Source of the DNA: Saccharomonospora cyanea NA-134
Lineage (GTDB): Bacteria > Actinomycetota > Actinomycetes > Mycobacteriales > Pseudonocardiaceae
Direction: 5' to 3'
Assembly (NCBI RefSeq): GCF_000244975.1
Contig: NZ_CM001440.1
Location: 733,538-797,537 of the forward strand
DNA: 64,000 bases
Shown here: piece by piece, positions 35,426 through 45,205 of the stretch
Layout: each line of letters opens with the position of its first letter
How positions within the stretch are numbered: position 1 is the stretch's first letter
Notes under the pieces: model-generated
The model's input: only the letters and a program-made list of their open reading frames with translations
Told to the model about the DNA's origin: nothing
Databases searched by the model: none
Position numbers and translations under genes: made by a program

Positions 35426-36390
35426 GTGACACGGCCGCAACCCCGGCGACCCAGGCCGCGCCCGCGCGGCGGGCCGAACCGGTGACGAAGCGGGGCAAGG
35501 CCCCGATGAGCGAGGGCAAGCGGGCCGAGCGCAAGCTCGGGCTGCTGCTGGTGGCTCCCGCGGCGATCGTGATGCTGGCCGTCACCGGGTACCCGATCGC
35601 GTATTCGGTGTGGTTGTCGCTGCAGCGCTACGACCTGCGGTTCCCGGACGAGCGCCAGTTCGTCTGGTTCGAGAACTACGCCGCCGTGCTCACCAACTCG
35701 TACTGGTGGACGGCGTTCGGCGTGACCATGCTCATCACCGTGGTGTCGGTGGCCATCGAGTTCGTACTCGGTATGGCACTGGCACTGATCATGCACAGGA
35801 CCCTGGTCGGTCGCGGTCTCGTGCGCACGGTGACCCTGATCCCGTACGGCATCGTCACGGTCGTGGCGGCGTTCTCGTGGTTCTACGCCTGGACGCCCGA
35901 GACGGGATACCTCGCCAACGCGCTCGCGCCCGACGGTGCGCCGCTGACCGAACAGTGGTCGTCGCTCGGCATCATCATTCTCGCCGAGGTGTGGAAGACC
36001 ACGCCGTTCATGGCGTTGCTGCTCATGGCAGGTCTGGCGCTAGTGCCGGACGACCTGCTGAAGGCGGCGTCGATGGACGGCGCGAACGCGTGGCAGCGGT
36101 TCACCAAGGTGATGCTGCCGGTGATGAAGCCGGCCATCCTCGTGGCCCTGCTGTTCCGCACCCTCGACGCGTTCCGGGTGTTCGACAACATCTTCGTGTT
36201 GACGAACGGCGCCAACGACACCTCGTCGGTGTCGATGCAGACCTACAACAACCTGATGAAGGGGCTCAACCTCGGCATCGGCTCCACGATGGCTGTGTTG
36301 ATCTTCATCGCGGTGGCGATCATCGCGTTCATCTTCGTCAAGGTGTTCGGCACGGCGGCGCCGGGCAGTGACCAGGAGGGGAAGCGCTGA
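35422..36390 (+). CDS. sugA: Trehalose ABC transporter permease SugA
   Basis: The 322-residue permease has six predicted membrane helices and the EAA-type loop [20 protein letters not shown], which docks to the ATPase SugC. A 40-residue charged N-terminal extension precedes TM1 ([20 protein letters not shown]). It is translated from inside the lpqY stop and overlaps sugB by one base. Confidence 0.93.
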   Translation: MSDTAATPATQAAPARRAEPVTKRGKAPMSEGKRAERKLGLLLVAPAAIVMLAVTGYPIAYSVWLSLQRYDLRFPDERQFVWFENYAAVLTNSYWWTAFGVTMLITVVSVAIEFVLGMALALIMHRTLVGRGLVRTVTLIPYGIVTVVAAFSWFYAWTPETGYLANALAPDGAPLTEQWSSLGIIILAEVWKTTPFMALLLMAGLALVPDDLLKAASMDGANAWQRFTKVMLPVMKPAILVALLFRTLDAFRVFDNIFVLTNGANDTSSVSMQTYNNLMKGLNLGIGSTMAVLIFIAVAIIAFIFVKVFGTAAPGSDQEGKR

Positions 36391-37229
36391 TGGCCATAGG
36401 TACGGTCACCACCGCGCGGAAGGCACGGTGGGCGCTCATCGACATCATCGTGGTGGTCTACGCGCTGGTTCCGGTGCTGTGGATCGTCTCCCTGTCGTTC
36501 AAGACGAAGGAGACGCTCGCGGACGGCAACTTCATTCCCCGCGAATGGACGCTCGACAACTACCGCGAGATCTTCGCGACCGACGAGTTCATCCGGCCGC
36601 TCATCAACTCGATCGGTATCGCGATCATCGCGACGCTGATCGCCGTGATCCTCGGCATGATGGCGGCCTACGCGGTGGCGAGGCTCGACTTCCCCGGTAA
36701 GAAGCTGCTGATCGGGGTGTCGCTGCTGATCGCGATGTTCCCGCAGATCTCACTGGTGACGCCACTGTTCAACATCGAGCGTGAGCTCGGGTTGTTCGAC
36801 ACGTGGCCGGGGCTGATCCTGCCCTACATCACTTTCGCGCTGCCGTTGGCGATCTACACGCTGTCGGCGTTCTTCCGCGAGATCCCGTGGGAGCTCGAGA
36901 AGGCGGCGAAGATGGACGGCGCCACCCCGGCGCAGGCGTTCCGCAAGGTCATCGCCCCGCTGGCCGCGCCGGGCGTGTTCACCTCGGCGATTCTGGTGTT
37001 CATCTTCTGCTGGAACGACTTCCTGTTCGCCATCTCGCTGACGTCCACGGAGGCGTCGCGGACGGTGCCCGCCGCGTTGTCGTTCTTCACGGGTGCCTCG
37101 CAGTTCGAGGACCCGACCGGGACCATCTCGGCGGCGGCCGTCGTGATCACCATTCCGATCATTCTGTTCGTGTTGTTCTTCCAGCGACGCATCGTCGCGG
37201 GGCTGACCTCCGGTGCGGTGAAGGGTTAG
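36390..37229 (+). CDS. sugB: Trehalose ABC transporter permease SugB
   Basis: The 279-residue permease has the EAA loop [20 protein letters not shown] and TM segments such as [20 protein letters not shown] and [20 protein letters not shown]. It forms the heterodimeric pore with SugA. The start shares a base with the sugA stop (TGATG). Confidence 0.93.
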   Translation: MAIGTVTTARKARWALIDIIVVVYALVPVLWIVSLSFKTKETLADGNFIPREWTLDNYREIFATDEFIRPLINSIGIAIIATLIAVILGMMAAYAVARLDFPGKKLLIGVSLLIAMFPQISLVTPLFNIERELGLFDTWPGLILPYITFALPLAIYTLSAFFREIPWELEKAAKMDGATPAQAFRKVIAPLAAPGVFTSAILVFIFCWNDFLFAISLTSTEASRTVPAALSFFTGASQFEDPTGTISAAAVVITIPIILFVLFFQRRIVAGLTSGAVKG

Positions 37230-37232
37230 GCA

Positions 37233-38414
37233 ATGGCTGAGATCGTGCTCGACAAGGTGACCAAGCGGTTCCCCGACGGAGCCCTCGCCGTGTCGGAAAT
37301 GGACATTCACATCAACGACGGCGAGTTCGTGATCCTCGTCGGTCCCTCGGGCTGCGGGAAGTCGACGGCGTTGAACATGATCGCGGGGCTGGAGGACATC
37401 ACCTCCGGTGAGCTGCGTATCGACGGTCAGCGCGCCAACGAGAAGACGCCCAAGGACCGCGACATCGCGATGGTGTTCCAGTCGTACGCCCTCTACCCGC
37501 ACATGAGTGTGCGGGAGAACATGGCCTTCCCACTGCGGCTGGCCAAGGTGGACGACGCCACGGTGAGGCAGAAGGTGGAGGAGGCCGCGCGCATTCTCGA
37601 CCTGACGCAGCACCTGGACCGTAAGCCGTCGAACCTGTCCGGTGGTCAGCGGCAGCGGGTCGCCATGGGACGTGCCATCGTGCGCAACCCCAAGGCGTTC
37701 CTCATGGACGAGCCGCTGTCCAACCTGGACGCCAAGCTGCGGGGCCAGATGCGGACGTCGGTGTCGAAGCTGCAGAAGCAGCTCGGCACCACCACCATCT
37801 ACGTCACCCACGACCAGACCGAGGCCATGACGCTCGGTGACCGGGTGGTGGTGTTGCGCGGCGGTGTGGTGCAGCAGATCGGTGCTCCGCAGTTCCTCTA
37901 CGACAACCCCGCCAACCTGTTCGTGGCCGGGTTCATCGGCTCGCCCTCGATGAACTTCGTGCCTGCGACGCTGGAGAACGGGGCGCTGAACAGCGCTCTG
38001 GGCACCATCGAGCTGCCCGACCGGCTGCGGCGGTCGGCCGAGGAGGCGGGCGCGCCCCGTGAGGTGATCATGGGTGTGCGTCCGGAGAGCTTCGAGGACG
38101 CCGCGCTGGTCGAGGAGGGACACCGGCGAGGCGGCGCCACCTTCGGCGCCACGGTGGACGTGCTGGAGTCGATGGGCTCCGAGAAGTACGCCTACTTCAC
38201 GGTGGAGGCGGAGTTGGCGCAGACCGCCGAGCTCGCGGAACTCGCGGCGGACGCGGGCGCCTCAGACGTGCCGGGAGCGGGGTCCACGATCGTGGCACGG
38301 CTGTCGGCGGCCTCGGAGGTCCGCGAGGGCGACCAGGCCCAGGTGTGGTTCGACGTGGAGAAACTCCACCTGTTCGACCCGTCGTCGGGCAAGAACCTCA
38401 CCTACGCCGGCTGA
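37233..38414 (+). CDS. sugC: Trehalose ABC transporter ATPase SugC
   Basis: The 393-residue MalK-like ATPase has Walker [10 protein letters not shown] (37-45), Q-loop [10 protein letters not shown], signature [13 protein letters not shown] near 134, Walker [12 protein letters not shown] near 157 and the switch His in YVTHDQTEA, followed by a regulatory C-terminal beta domain. It powers trehalose uptake. The ATG is 3 bp after sugB. Confidence 0.95.
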   Translation: MAEIVLDKVTKRFPDGALAVSEMDIHINDGEFVILVGPSGCGKSTALNMIAGLEDITSGELRIDGQRANEKTPKDRDIAMVFQSYALYPHMSVRENMAFPLRLAKVDDATVRQKVEEAARILDLTQHLDRKPSNLSGGQRQRVAMGRAIVRNPKAFLMDEPLSNLDAKLRGQMRTSVSKLQKQLGTTTIYVTHDQTEAMTLGDRVVVLRGGVVQQIGAPQFLYDNPANLFVAGFIGSPSMNFVPATLENGALNSALGTIELPDRLRRSAEEAGAPREVIMGVRPESFEDAALVEEGHRRGGATFGATVDVLESMGSEKYAYFTVEAELAQTAELAELAADAGASDVPGAGSTIVARLSAASEVREGDQAQVWFDVEKLHLFDPSSGKNLTYAG

Positions 38415-38457
38415 CTCACCGCGCGTGCACAGGCTGCGACCCGAGACGAAGTGTCTC

Positions 38458-38563
38458 GTGTCCGCAGTCTGTGCACGCGTGTCCGCAGTTAGGGACGGGT
38501 GTCCGCACCCGGTGTCACCGTGTCCGCGGGTTGTGGACGGGTGCGGGAAGTGCGGACACGGTG
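38458..38563. repeat. Array of 21-bp-period intergenic repeats (copy 1)
   Basis: GTGTCCGC begins at 38458, 38479, 38499 and 38520 (spacing 21, 20, 21), with a degenerate unit at 38541 and an inverted unit TGCGGACAC at 38551. CACCGTGTCCGC (38516-38527) and GCGGACACGGTG (38552-38563) form a perfect 12-bp stem. It fills the gap between the convergent ends of sugC and the ParB-like gene and may also terminate transcription. Confidence 0.8.
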
Positions 38564-39409
38564 TCAGGGGCGGTGGGCGCGCACGGCTTGGATGACGTCG
38601 TCGTCCCAGCGGTGGGTGCGGATCATGCGGTAGCGTTCGCCCGCGACCCAGAGGTACGCCTCGGCCTCCGTACGGTCGCCCACCAACTCGGCCTGGCGCA
38701 GCATCTGTACCACCGGCTGGTACTCCTCGGCGTACCAGCGCTGCGCCACGGTGGCCCGGTCGAGCAGCGTTCCCTCGTCCTGCATCAGCCGGAAACCCCA
38801 GGCCTCGACGTGCTCACCGAGTTGCGCGTAGTCCTCGGGATCGGTCACCACCACGGCCGCGCGGGCTTCGCCGCGCAGCGGTACCCGTTCCAGGAACAGC
38901 CTGCGGTAGCCCTTGACGATGAGATCGCCCCGGTACCGGATGCCGTCGGGGTTCAGTTTGGTCCGTACCAGGATGACGTTGGCCTCGATCGAGGTCAGCC
39001 CGAGCGCGTAGGCCACCGACACGCGGTGGTGCCCGTCGATCACGAAGTGCAGGTCGCCGACGCGGTAGACATCGATGGGCGGGATGTACTCGCCGCGTCT
39101 GCTCGCCAGGGCGAGCCGTTCCCACCGCTGCCGTACTCGTGCGGACGTGGGCCGGAACCGGCGGTCGAAGTCGTGGCTGCGGTCGACGCTGCCCACGATG
39201 GAGTCGAGCCGGATCACCCGCAGCCCTATCCGCCGTTCGCTCTCCTTGCCGAGCGCCTCCACCACCTCGTCGAACGGCAACGTGATGTTGACGTCGTCGG
39301 GTTCGCGTCGCAGCCAGTTGGACAGCCGGGACAGCACCTGGCGGCGCCGCGCACGGAGGAAGTCGTGTTCGGCGTCGACGCGGGGAAAACCTGTGTCGCG
39401 GTTCTTCAC
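38564..39409 (-). CDS. ParB-like nuclease-domain protein
   Basis: The 281-residue protein contains IDGHHRVSVAYALGLTSIEA, the HHR-type core of ParB/Srx-like domains, preceded by PIDVYRVGDLHFV. The helix-turn-helix expected of a chromosome ParB is not evident, so it is not a segregation protein. I recall it as a conserved actinobacterial protein of unknown role. GTG 39409 follows GGAGG and overlaps the upstream phosphoesterase stop (GTGA). Confidence 0.7.
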   Translation of the reverse strand: MKNRDTGFPRVDAEHDFLRARRRQVLSRLSNWLRREPDDVNITLPFDEVVEALGKESERRIGLRVIRLDSIVGSVDRSHDFDRRFRPTSARVRQRWERLALASRRGEYIPPIDVYRVGDLHFVIDGHHRVSVAYALGLTSIEANVILVRTKLNPDGIRYRGDLIVKGYRRLFLERVPLRGEARAAVVVTDPEDYAQLGEHVEAWGFRLMQDEGTLLDRATVAQRWYAEEYQPVVQMLRQAELVGDRTEAEAYLWVAGERYRMIRTHRWDDDVIQAVRAHRP

Positions 39410-40113
39410 AGTGCCTCCGTTCCAGCGCGGGAGCCGATGTGGAACACGTGAGCGCCGACGATGTTGCGTACGCGTGTGCCGTCGAGGTGGTGGTCGGGCG
39501 GCCGCTTGCCGTACGGGTGGACATGGCCGTGCAGCAGCCACCGTGGTCGTAGGCGCCGGACGGTGTGCCTGAGGCAGTCGAAGCCCTGGTGCGGCGGGTC
39601 CGTGCCGTCGCCGACACCGCGTGGCGGGGTGTGGGTCAGCAGCACGTCGACGGGTTCGCCCCGGGCCCGCCGCACGAGCCGACGGGCGCGGCGGCTCTGC
39701 TCGGATTCGGTCCACTGGTTCGGACCGCCGTTGTAGCAGGGCGATCCGCCGAGGCCCGCGACGCGGACACCCGCGATCTCGACGACGCGTCCGTCGGCGT
39801 TGACGCCGCCGGGCGGTCCGGGCCAGCGGGCCGGAAACCCTGCCCGCAGGGGCAGCCCGTTGCGGAAACCGAACCCGCTCAGGTCGGGATCGTGGTTGCC
39901 GGGAACGAACACCAGAGGCCGGTCGAGCGCGCTCGCGAGGAAGTCGAGGTAGTCGAACGGGAGGTCACCCGCGGCGAGGATCAGGTCGACGGAGAGGTCG
40001 GTGACGCGATCGGTCCACAGTGCCTCCTCGACCTCGTCGGAGACGGCGAGTATCCGCGGCGGCGCGTCGGTCCGGAGGACGCCGCCGAAGTGGTGACCGC
40101 CCGGCGGGGACAT
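39406..40113 (-). CDS. Calcineurin-like metallophosphoesterase
   Basis: The 235-residue protein has the metal ligands of the superfamily: LILAAGDLPFDYLDFL, FVPGNHDPDL, VDVLLTHTPPRG and RWLLHGHVHPYGK. The usual N-terminal D-x-H is replaced by SDE (ILAVSDEVEEAL), as in some YfcE-like proteins. ATG 40113 is preferred; GTG 40134 would overlap the small upstream gene. It would hydrolyse phosphoesters; substrate is unknown. Confidence 0.83.
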   Translation of the reverse strand: MSPPGGHHFGGVLRTDAPPRILAVSDEVEEALWTDRVTDLSVDLILAAGDLPFDYLDFLASALDRPLVFVPGNHDPDLSGFGFRNGLPLRAGFPARWPGPPGGVNADGRVVEIAGVRVAGLGGSPCYNGGPNQWTESEQSRRARRLVRRARGEPVDVLLTHTPPRGVGDGTDPPHQGFDCLRHTVRRLRPRWLLHGHVHPYGKRPPDHHLDGTRVRNIVGAHVFHIGSRAGTEAL

Positions 40114-40120
40114 GCCCCCA

Positions 40121-40237
40121 TTATCCCGTGCCACGGGCGAACTCGGGGTTCGTCGCGATGATCACGGTGACGACGACCACCCACACCAGCGCGGTCGTGA
40201 GGGCCCAGAACTTCAGGTTGGTGAGCATCCGGAGCAC
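40121..40237 (-). CDS. Small single-span membrane protein (38 aa)
   Basis: GTG 40237 follows AAAGGAG. The product reads VLRMLTNLKFWALTTALVWV then VVVTVIIATNPEF and a short tail, so nearly all of it is one membrane helix. It ends 7 bp before the phosphoesterase ATG, consistent with an operon. I know no named family; function unknown. Confidence 0.65.
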   Translation of the reverse strand: MLRMLTNLKFWALTTALVWVVVVTVIIATNPEFARGTG

Positions 40238-40301
40238 GGCTTCACTCCTTTCGGTCGAGCACGGGGAGAACGGCGAGGACACCTGGGCTCCGACGGCGGT
40301 G

Positions 40302-41396
40302 TCAGAGCCATTTCTTCTTGCGGAACACGCGGTAGAGCACGAGGCAGATGACGAGGATGACCGCGATGACGGCCGGGTAGCCGTAGCGGGACTGCACTTC
40401 GGGCATGTACTCGAAGTTCATCCCGTAGATGCCGGCGATGGCCGTGGGCACGGCGACGATCGCGGCCCAGGAGGTGATCTTGCGCATGTCCGAGTTGAGC
40501 TGGAGGGTGATCTTTCCGAGCGTGGCGTCGACGAGCGTGGTCAGCAGTTCGTCGAACGCCGCGACGCGGTCGGACACCGTGGTGACGTGGTCGTGCACGT
40601 TGCGGAAGTACGACCGCACCTCGTCCGGGATCAGCCGCGTGTAGCCCTCCGCGAGCCTGCGCAGCGGGGCGGCGAGGGGCAGCACGGCTCTGCGCAGTTC
40701 GAGCACTTCGCGTTTGAACAGGTAGATCTGCTCGGACGTGACGCGTGTGCGCGGGGCGAACACCTCGGTCTCCATCTCGTCGATGTCGTCCTCGATGCGT
40801 TCGGTGACGTTCAGGAAGTGGTCCACGACGTGGTCGGCGATGGCGTGCAGCACCGAGGCGGGGCCGGGCGCCAGGCGTTCCGGGTCGGCGTCGAGTTCCC
40901 TGCGCAGGTGGGCGAGTCCGGCGTGGTTGCCGTGGCGCACCGTGATGATGAAGTCGGAGCCGAGGAACGCCATGAGCTCGCCGGACTCGACGATCTCGTT
41001 GGCGGTGGTGGGGGAGTCGTGCTCCACGTACCGGACGGTGCGGAACACCATGAAGAGCGTGTCGTCGTAGCGCTCCAGCTTGGGTCGCTGGTGTGCGTGC
41101 ACGGCGTCCTCGACGGCGAGTTCGTGCAGTCCGAACGTGTCGGCGATGCCCTGGATCTGCGCCTCGTCGGGCTCGTGCAGGCCGATCCACACGAAGCCCT
41201 CGCCCCGCTTGCGGACCTCGGCGATGGCGTCGACGTGGGACCACTCCCCGGGTTGCCGTACGCCGTCTATGTAGACACCGCAGTCGACGACGTACGTCGA
41301 CGGCCGGATCTCCCGGGAGTCGCGACGGCGACCGTCGCGGGAGACGCGGCCGTTACCCCGGCCGCGCAGGTTGCCGAGGGAGCGAATTGCGGGCAT
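40302..41396 (-). CDS. corA: Magnesium/cobalt transporter CorA
   Basis: The 364-residue CorA-family protein has a large cytoplasmic domain (HLRRELDADPERLAPGPASV; LFKREVLELRRAVLPLAAPL), the GMN signature YGMNFEYMPE before the second membrane helix and a KKKWL C-terminus. It is a homopentameric Mg2+ channel. ATG 41396 follows a GGAGAC site. In M. tuberculosis corA also follows sugC. Confidence 0.93.
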   Translation of the reverse strand: MPAIRSLGNLRGRGNGRVSRDGRRRDSREIRPSTYVVDCGVYIDGVRQPGEWSHVDAIAEVRKRGEGFVWIGLHEPDEAQIQGIADTFGLHELAVEDAVHAHQRPKLERYDDTLFMVFRTVRYVEHDSPTTANEIVESGELMAFLGSDFIITVRHGNHAGLAHLRRELDADPERLAPGPASVLHAIADHVVDHFLNVTERIEDDIDEMETEVFAPRTRVTSEQIYLFKREVLELRRAVLPLAAPLRRLAEGYTRLIPDEVRSYFRNVHDHVTTVSDRVAAFDELLTTLVDATLGKITLQLNSDMRKITSWAAIVAVPTAIAGIYGMNFEYMPEVQSRYGYPAVIAVILVICLVLYRVFRKKKWL

Positions 41397-41840
41397 GACG
41401 GTCTCCTGGCTGTGACGTCGAGGACTGAAGACGACAGGCACATGCCAGCGGCCCCGCCCAGGGCCACGCCACGCGGAAGCGAGTTACCGACTGTCGCGAC
41501 GGCGGTGATCGGCTCTGGAGGTGGGAACGCCGGCTGAACTAGGGAGCGGACTATCGCCACTACTCATCTGCGTCCTCACCTCCTCGGAGTCGAACTCGAC
41601 GGACGCGGGCGGCGAGAGAATCCCGCCGGTGCGATCACCGCGCCGTCTTCCGAGGGTACTCCTGCCGGGCAGGCCACGTCGGTACAGGTCGGTGTGATGT
41701 AGGTGAACACCCGGTGCGGGCGTGGCACACTGCGCAATCACCCGCGCGGTGGGCCCTCCACCGGCTACGGTGAGGCGAGTCCATGCCCGGTCGCTCACGC
41801 GACGGCGAGGACGTCTTGTAGGACACCCCCGAGGACGGAC
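41397..41840. other. corA / DUF2332 divergent gap
   Basis: The 444-bp gap contains the leader of corA and the promoter of the DUF2332 gene. Apart from a possible short leader frame (41484-41567, minus), I see no gene. I looked for an M-box magnesium riboswitch and did not find its conserved core. No strong inverted repeat was noticed. Confidence 0.4.
41484..41567 (-). CDS. Possible corA leader peptide (27 aa)
   Basis: ATG 41567 is preceded by GAGGA at 5 nt. The frame encodes MSSGDSPLPSSAGVPTSRAD plus seven mostly basic residues and stops 87 bp before corA. It is rich in Ser, Pro and Asp, features seen in leader peptides that control Mg2+ transporter genes elsewhere. Codon evidence is minimal, so it may simply be chance. 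Confidence 0.25.
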   Translation of the reverse strand: MSSGDSPLPSSAGVPTSRADHRRRDSR

Positions 41841-42950
41841 ATGGCTTCGAGTCTGGACACGGTTCGAGAGCGGCTGCGGCGGTTCGCCGAGTACGAGGCG
41901 GCGGAGCACTCGCCGCTGTACTCGCACCTGGCCGCGAAGGCAGCCACCGACGACGACGTGGCGGTACTTCTGACCTCGGCCTCCGGCAACGACGCGCACC
42001 CGACGTTGTTGCTCGCGGCCGCACACCGGCTGCTCCAGTCCGACCCGGTCCACCCGCTGACGCGTTACTACCCGTCACTGGGCGGGCTCGACGGTCCGGA
42101 CGAGCGGACCTGGGCGTTGTTCCGGGAGTTCGTGCTGGAGCGGGCCGAAGCGATGCGCGAACTCGTCGCCACCCGGTTCACGCAGACCAACGAGGTGCGC
42201 AGGGCGGCTGTGCTGTACCCCGCCGTGGCGTCCGTGGCGAAGCGGGTCCGTGGGGCCGTCGGCCTGCTGGAGGTCGGGTGCAGCGCCGGGTTGCTGCTGG
42301 GCATGGACACGTTCTCGTACCGGTACCTGAGGGAGGGCGGGGAGCAGGTCACGGCGGGTCCGGCGAAGGCGGCCGTGGGCCTGCACTGCGCGCTGTCGGT
42401 GGAAGAGGGCGCGGCGTTTCCGGCGCTGCCCAGGAAGGTGACGGTCAAGGCAAGGGTCGGACTGGACCGCTCGCCCGTGGACGCCTCCGACGAGGAGGAG
42501 CTGGCGTGGTTGGAGGCGTGCGTGTGGGCCGACCAGCCGGACCGCATCCGGTTGCTGCGCACGGCGGCGGCCGCGCAGCGGCGCATCCGGCCGGAGTTCG
42601 TGGTGGGGGACGCGGTGGACGACCTCACCGGGGCGGCCGAGCGGGTGCCGGACGAGCTGCCGCTGGTGGTGTTCACGAGCCACGCTCTGCCGTACCTGCC
42701 GGCGACGCGGCGCGACGACTTCGTGGCCGCGTTGCGCGACCTCTCCGCCCGGCGTGCGTTGTGGTGGGTCGCGATGGAGAACTACGAGGCGGGTCTGCGC
42801 CACGTGCTGCCGGGACACGACGAGCTCTCCTACGCCAGGACGGGGCGGACGACGCTGGGGGTCGTGTCCTTCGAGGACGGAAGGGCGAACGCCGAGATCA
42901 AGGCCGTGGCCGTGCCCCACGGGCAGCGCATGACGTGGCTGGCGGCCTGA
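41841..42950 (+). CDS. DUF2332 family protein
   Basis: The 369-residue cytoplasmic protein resembles DUF2332: FAEYEAAEHSPLYSHLA at the start, TNEVRRAAVLYPAV, GLLEVGCSAGLLLGMD (a methyltransferase-like Rossmann loop), PVDASDEEELAWLEACVWAD and PLVVFTSHALPYLP. The function is unknown; the SAM-like loop suggests a methyltransferase-derived fold. ATG follows GAGGACGGAC. Confidence 0.8.
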   Translation: MASSLDTVRERLRRFAEYEAAEHSPLYSHLAAKAATDDDVAVLLTSASGNDAHPTLLLAAAHRLLQSDPVHPLTRYYPSLGGLDGPDERTWALFREFVLERAEAMRELVATRFTQTNEVRRAAVLYPAVASVAKRVRGAVGLLEVGCSAGLLLGMDTFSYRYLREGGEQVTAGPAKAAVGLHCALSVEEGAAFPALPRKVTVKARVGLDRSPVDASDEEELAWLEACVWADQPDRIRLLRTAAAAQRRIRPEFVVGDAVDDLTGAAERVPDELPLVVFTSHALPYLPATRRDDFVAALRDLSARRALWWVAMENYEAGLRHVLPGHDELSYARTGRTTLGVVSFEDGRANAEIKAVAVPHGQRMTWLAA

Positions 42951-42965
42951 GCCGAACGCGCCGGG

Positions 42966-43400
42966 TCAGCAGCGGGGGTTCACGCCCCATGCCCGGAGAG
43001 CCTCGGCGAGCCTTTCGGCCAGCAGCCCCGCCCGTTGCAGGGCGCTCAACTCGGCGGTGCTCACCCAGCGGGCGTCGTCGGCGTCGTCCCCGGGACGGAG
43101 TCGCCCACCCTCGACGGCGCACGTGTAGTCGTGGATCTCGTACCGGCCGCGGGTGACGGAGCCCACAAGGCCGGAGGGACGCACGGTGAGTCCGGTCTCC
43201 TCGCGCAGTTCGCGGACGACCGCCTCGGCGTCGGTCTCGCCGGGTTCCACCCGGCCGCCCGGCAGCGACCACAGCCCCGCGGAGGGCGCGTGGCCTCGGC
43301 GGACGAGCAGCAGGCGTCCGTCGGCGTCGAACACGATCCCGCCGACACAGCGTTCGGTGCCCACCCGGGATCTCCCCTCTCGGAACGTGTCCTGTGTCAC
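42966..43400 (-). CDS. Nudix hydrolase (MutT-like)
   Basis: The 144-residue protein contains a perfect Nudix box, [18 protein letters not shown] then REETGL (48-71). It is probably a nucleotide or nucleotide-sugar pyrophosphatase. It converges with the DUF2332 gene at a 15-bp gap. The protein has no other recognisable feature that would narrow the substrate. Confidence 0.9.
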   Translation of the reverse strand: MTQDTFREGRSRVGTERCVGGIVFDADGRLLLVRRGHAPSAGLWSLPGGRVEPGETDAEAVVRELREETGLTVRPSGLVGSVTRGRYEIHDYTCAVEGGRLRPGDDADDARWVSTAELSALQRAGLLAERLAEALRAWGVNPRC

Positions 43401-43556
43401 CCGAAGGACTCACGCAGTGTAGTCAAAGATCGCGAACCGCGCGGGGCGCTGACCCAAGTGCAGGACTTTGCTGACGTAACGGAGCGCAGTGCGGTACAAA
43501 CTTAGTGGCACCAAGCCGCACACAGGTCCGCACTTCGAGAGACGGGATTGATCGCT

Positions 43557-43718
43557 GTGAACGCGAAAAAGCTTGCGACGTTCGCTGGGATCGCGTTGGT
43601 CCTCTTCTTCGTGATCGCCCGACCAGGGGAGGCGGCGGGGTTCGTGGACAACATCATCACCGCTCTGCGGGACGCCGCCGAAGCCGTGATCACTTTCGTC
43701 AGCAACGTCTTCAGCTGA
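43557..43718 (+). CDS. Small conserved membrane protein (53 aa)
   Basis: GTG 43557 starts VNAKKLATFAGIALVLFFVI, a membrane helix, followed by an amphipathic helix (GFVDNIITALRDAAEAVITF). Similar short proteins sit before PH-domain genes in other actinobacteria as I recall. It precedes the PH-domain gene by 19 bp, so the two are probably one operon. Confidence 0.75.
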   Translation: MNAKKLATFAGIALVLFFVIARPGEAAGFVDNIITALRDAAEAVITFVSNVFS

Positions 43719-43737
43719 CCGGCGATAGGCTCCGGCC

Positions 43738-44301
43738 ATGTTCGCGCCCCGCGATCCAGACGAATATCTGCTCGACACCGAGCGCCGGGTGATCAGGATC
43801 CGGCGGCACTGGGCCTGTCTCACCTGGGAGACCTTCGAGGCCGTCGCCCTGATCGCCGTGTGCGTGATGGTGTCGTACATCCTGCCGCCCGCGATGTGGA
43901 TGGTGCAGAACATCCTCTGGTACGTTGCGCTCTTCCTCGTGCTGCGCTACGCCTACCAGGTGATCGAGTGGTGGGTGGAACGGCTGGTGGTCACGGACAA
44001 ACGGTTCGTCATGACCACCGGCGTCTGGACGACGCAGGTGCTGATGATGCCGATCACCAAGGTCACCGACCTGACTTACGAGCGGCCGTTCCTCGGCCGC
44101 ATCCTCGGGTACGGGACGATGGTCGTGGAGTCGGCGGGTCAGATCCAGGCGCTGAACCGCATCGAGTACCTGCCGAAGCCGGAGGAGTTCTACGACACGA
44201 TCTCCGAGCTGGTGTTCGGCGACAAGCAGAAGCAGGCCGAGCGGTTCTCCATGATCAAGGCGCAGCGTGCGGCGCGGCGCAGCAAGAAGGTGATCGGCTG
44301 A
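43738..44301 (+). CDS. Bacterial PH-domain (bPH2) membrane protein
   Basis: The 187-residue protein has two adjacent membrane segments (AVALIAVCVMVSYILPPAMW, ILWYVALFLVLRYAYQVI) and then a PH-like domain (VTDKRFVMTTGVWTTQVLMM, GYGTMVVESAGQIQALN). Members are membrane-bound and of unknown role. It is likely co-transcribed with the small membrane protein upstream. Confidence 0.85.
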   Translation: MFAPRDPDEYLLDTERRVIRIRRHWACLTWETFEAVALIAVCVMVSYILPPAMWMVQNILWYVALFLVLRYAYQVIEWWVERLVVTDKRFVMTTGVWTTQVLMMPITKVTDLTYERPFLGRILGYGTMVVESAGQIQALNRIEYLPKPEEFYDTISELVFGDKQKQAERFSMIKAQRAARRSKKVIG

Positions 44302-44335
44302 GGGTGGGCAAGGGGGTGCGCCCGCACGCTGGACA

Positions 44336-45205
44336 ATGGTCGGCGTGCGCATCGACCTGCATACTCACTCCACAGTCTCGGACGGCACCGACAGCCCCGA
44401 CGGGCTCGTGCGCGTCGCGGCGGACGCCGGTCTCGACGTCGTCGCGTTGACCGATCACGACACCACCGCCGGGTGGGAGGCGGCGGCGCGAGCGCTGCCG
44501 CGTGGGCTCCGGCTGGTGCCGGGTGCGGAGCTGTCGTGCGAGTCGGTGGCCGTCGACGGGCGCAGGGTGAGCGTGCATCTCCTGGCGTACCTGTTCGACC
44601 CCGAGGCCCCTGCTCTGGTGGCGGAACAGCGCCGACTGCGGCTGGAACGACGGACACGGCTGCGGGTCATGGCCGAGCGGATGGCCGCTGACGGCCTGCC
44701 GATCGATCCCGACGAGGTGCTGGGCGGTCTGCCCCCCGACGCCCCGGCGGGCAGGCCGCACCTCGCGCGCGCACTCATGCGGGCGGGAGTGGTTCAGACC
44801 GTGGACGAGGCGTTCGCGCGGTTTCTCGGCGGAGGCCGGGGTTACTACGTGCCGAGGACGGACACGCCGGTGGAGACGGCCATCGACATGATCGAGGACG
44901 CGGGCGGGGTGACGGTGCTGGCGCATCCCTTCGCGACGTCGCGAGGCCCGACGGTGTCGGAGGACACGATCGCCGCGCTGACCGAACGCGGGCTCACCGG
45001 GGTGGAGGTGGATCACCCCGACCACGACGCGGCGACCCGGCGCCGCCTGCGGGCGCTGGCCGACGACCTCGGACTGGTCCGGACCGGTTCCAGCGACTAC
45101 CACGGCACCAACAAGACCATCGCCATCGGGCAGGAGACCACGGACCCCGACCAGTTCGAGGCGTTGCTGGCGAGAGCGGGCGGGACTCCGGTGACGGCGT
45201 CGTGA
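44336..45205 (+). CDS. PHP-domain phosphoesterase
   Basis: The 289-residue protein has the PHP metal motifs: IDLHTHSTVSDGTDSP, LTDHDTTAGW, GAELSCE, AHPFATS and GSSDYHG. Relatives include 3',5'-nucleoside bisphosphate phosphatase/RNase AM. ATG 44336 or GTG 44345 could be the start. It overlaps marC by 4 bp (GTGA). Confidence 0.88.
   Translation: MVGVRIDLHTHSTVSDGTDSPDGLVRVAADAGLDVVALTDHDTTAGWEAAARALPRGLRLVPGAELSCESVAVDGRRVSVHLLAYLFDPEAPALVAEQRRLRLERRTRLRVMAERMAADGLPIDPDEVLGGLPPDAPAGRPHLARALMRAGVVQTVDEAFARFLGGGRGYYVPRTDTPVETAIDMIEDAGGVTVLAHPFATSRGPTVSEDTIAALTERGLTGVEVDHPDHDAATRRRLRALADDLGLVRTGSSDYHGTNKTIAIGQETTDPDQFEALLARAGGTPVTAS

Noticed and set aside
41397-41840. M-box magnesium riboswitch before corA
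   Set aside because: The conserved M-box core sequence could not be found on the corA strand.
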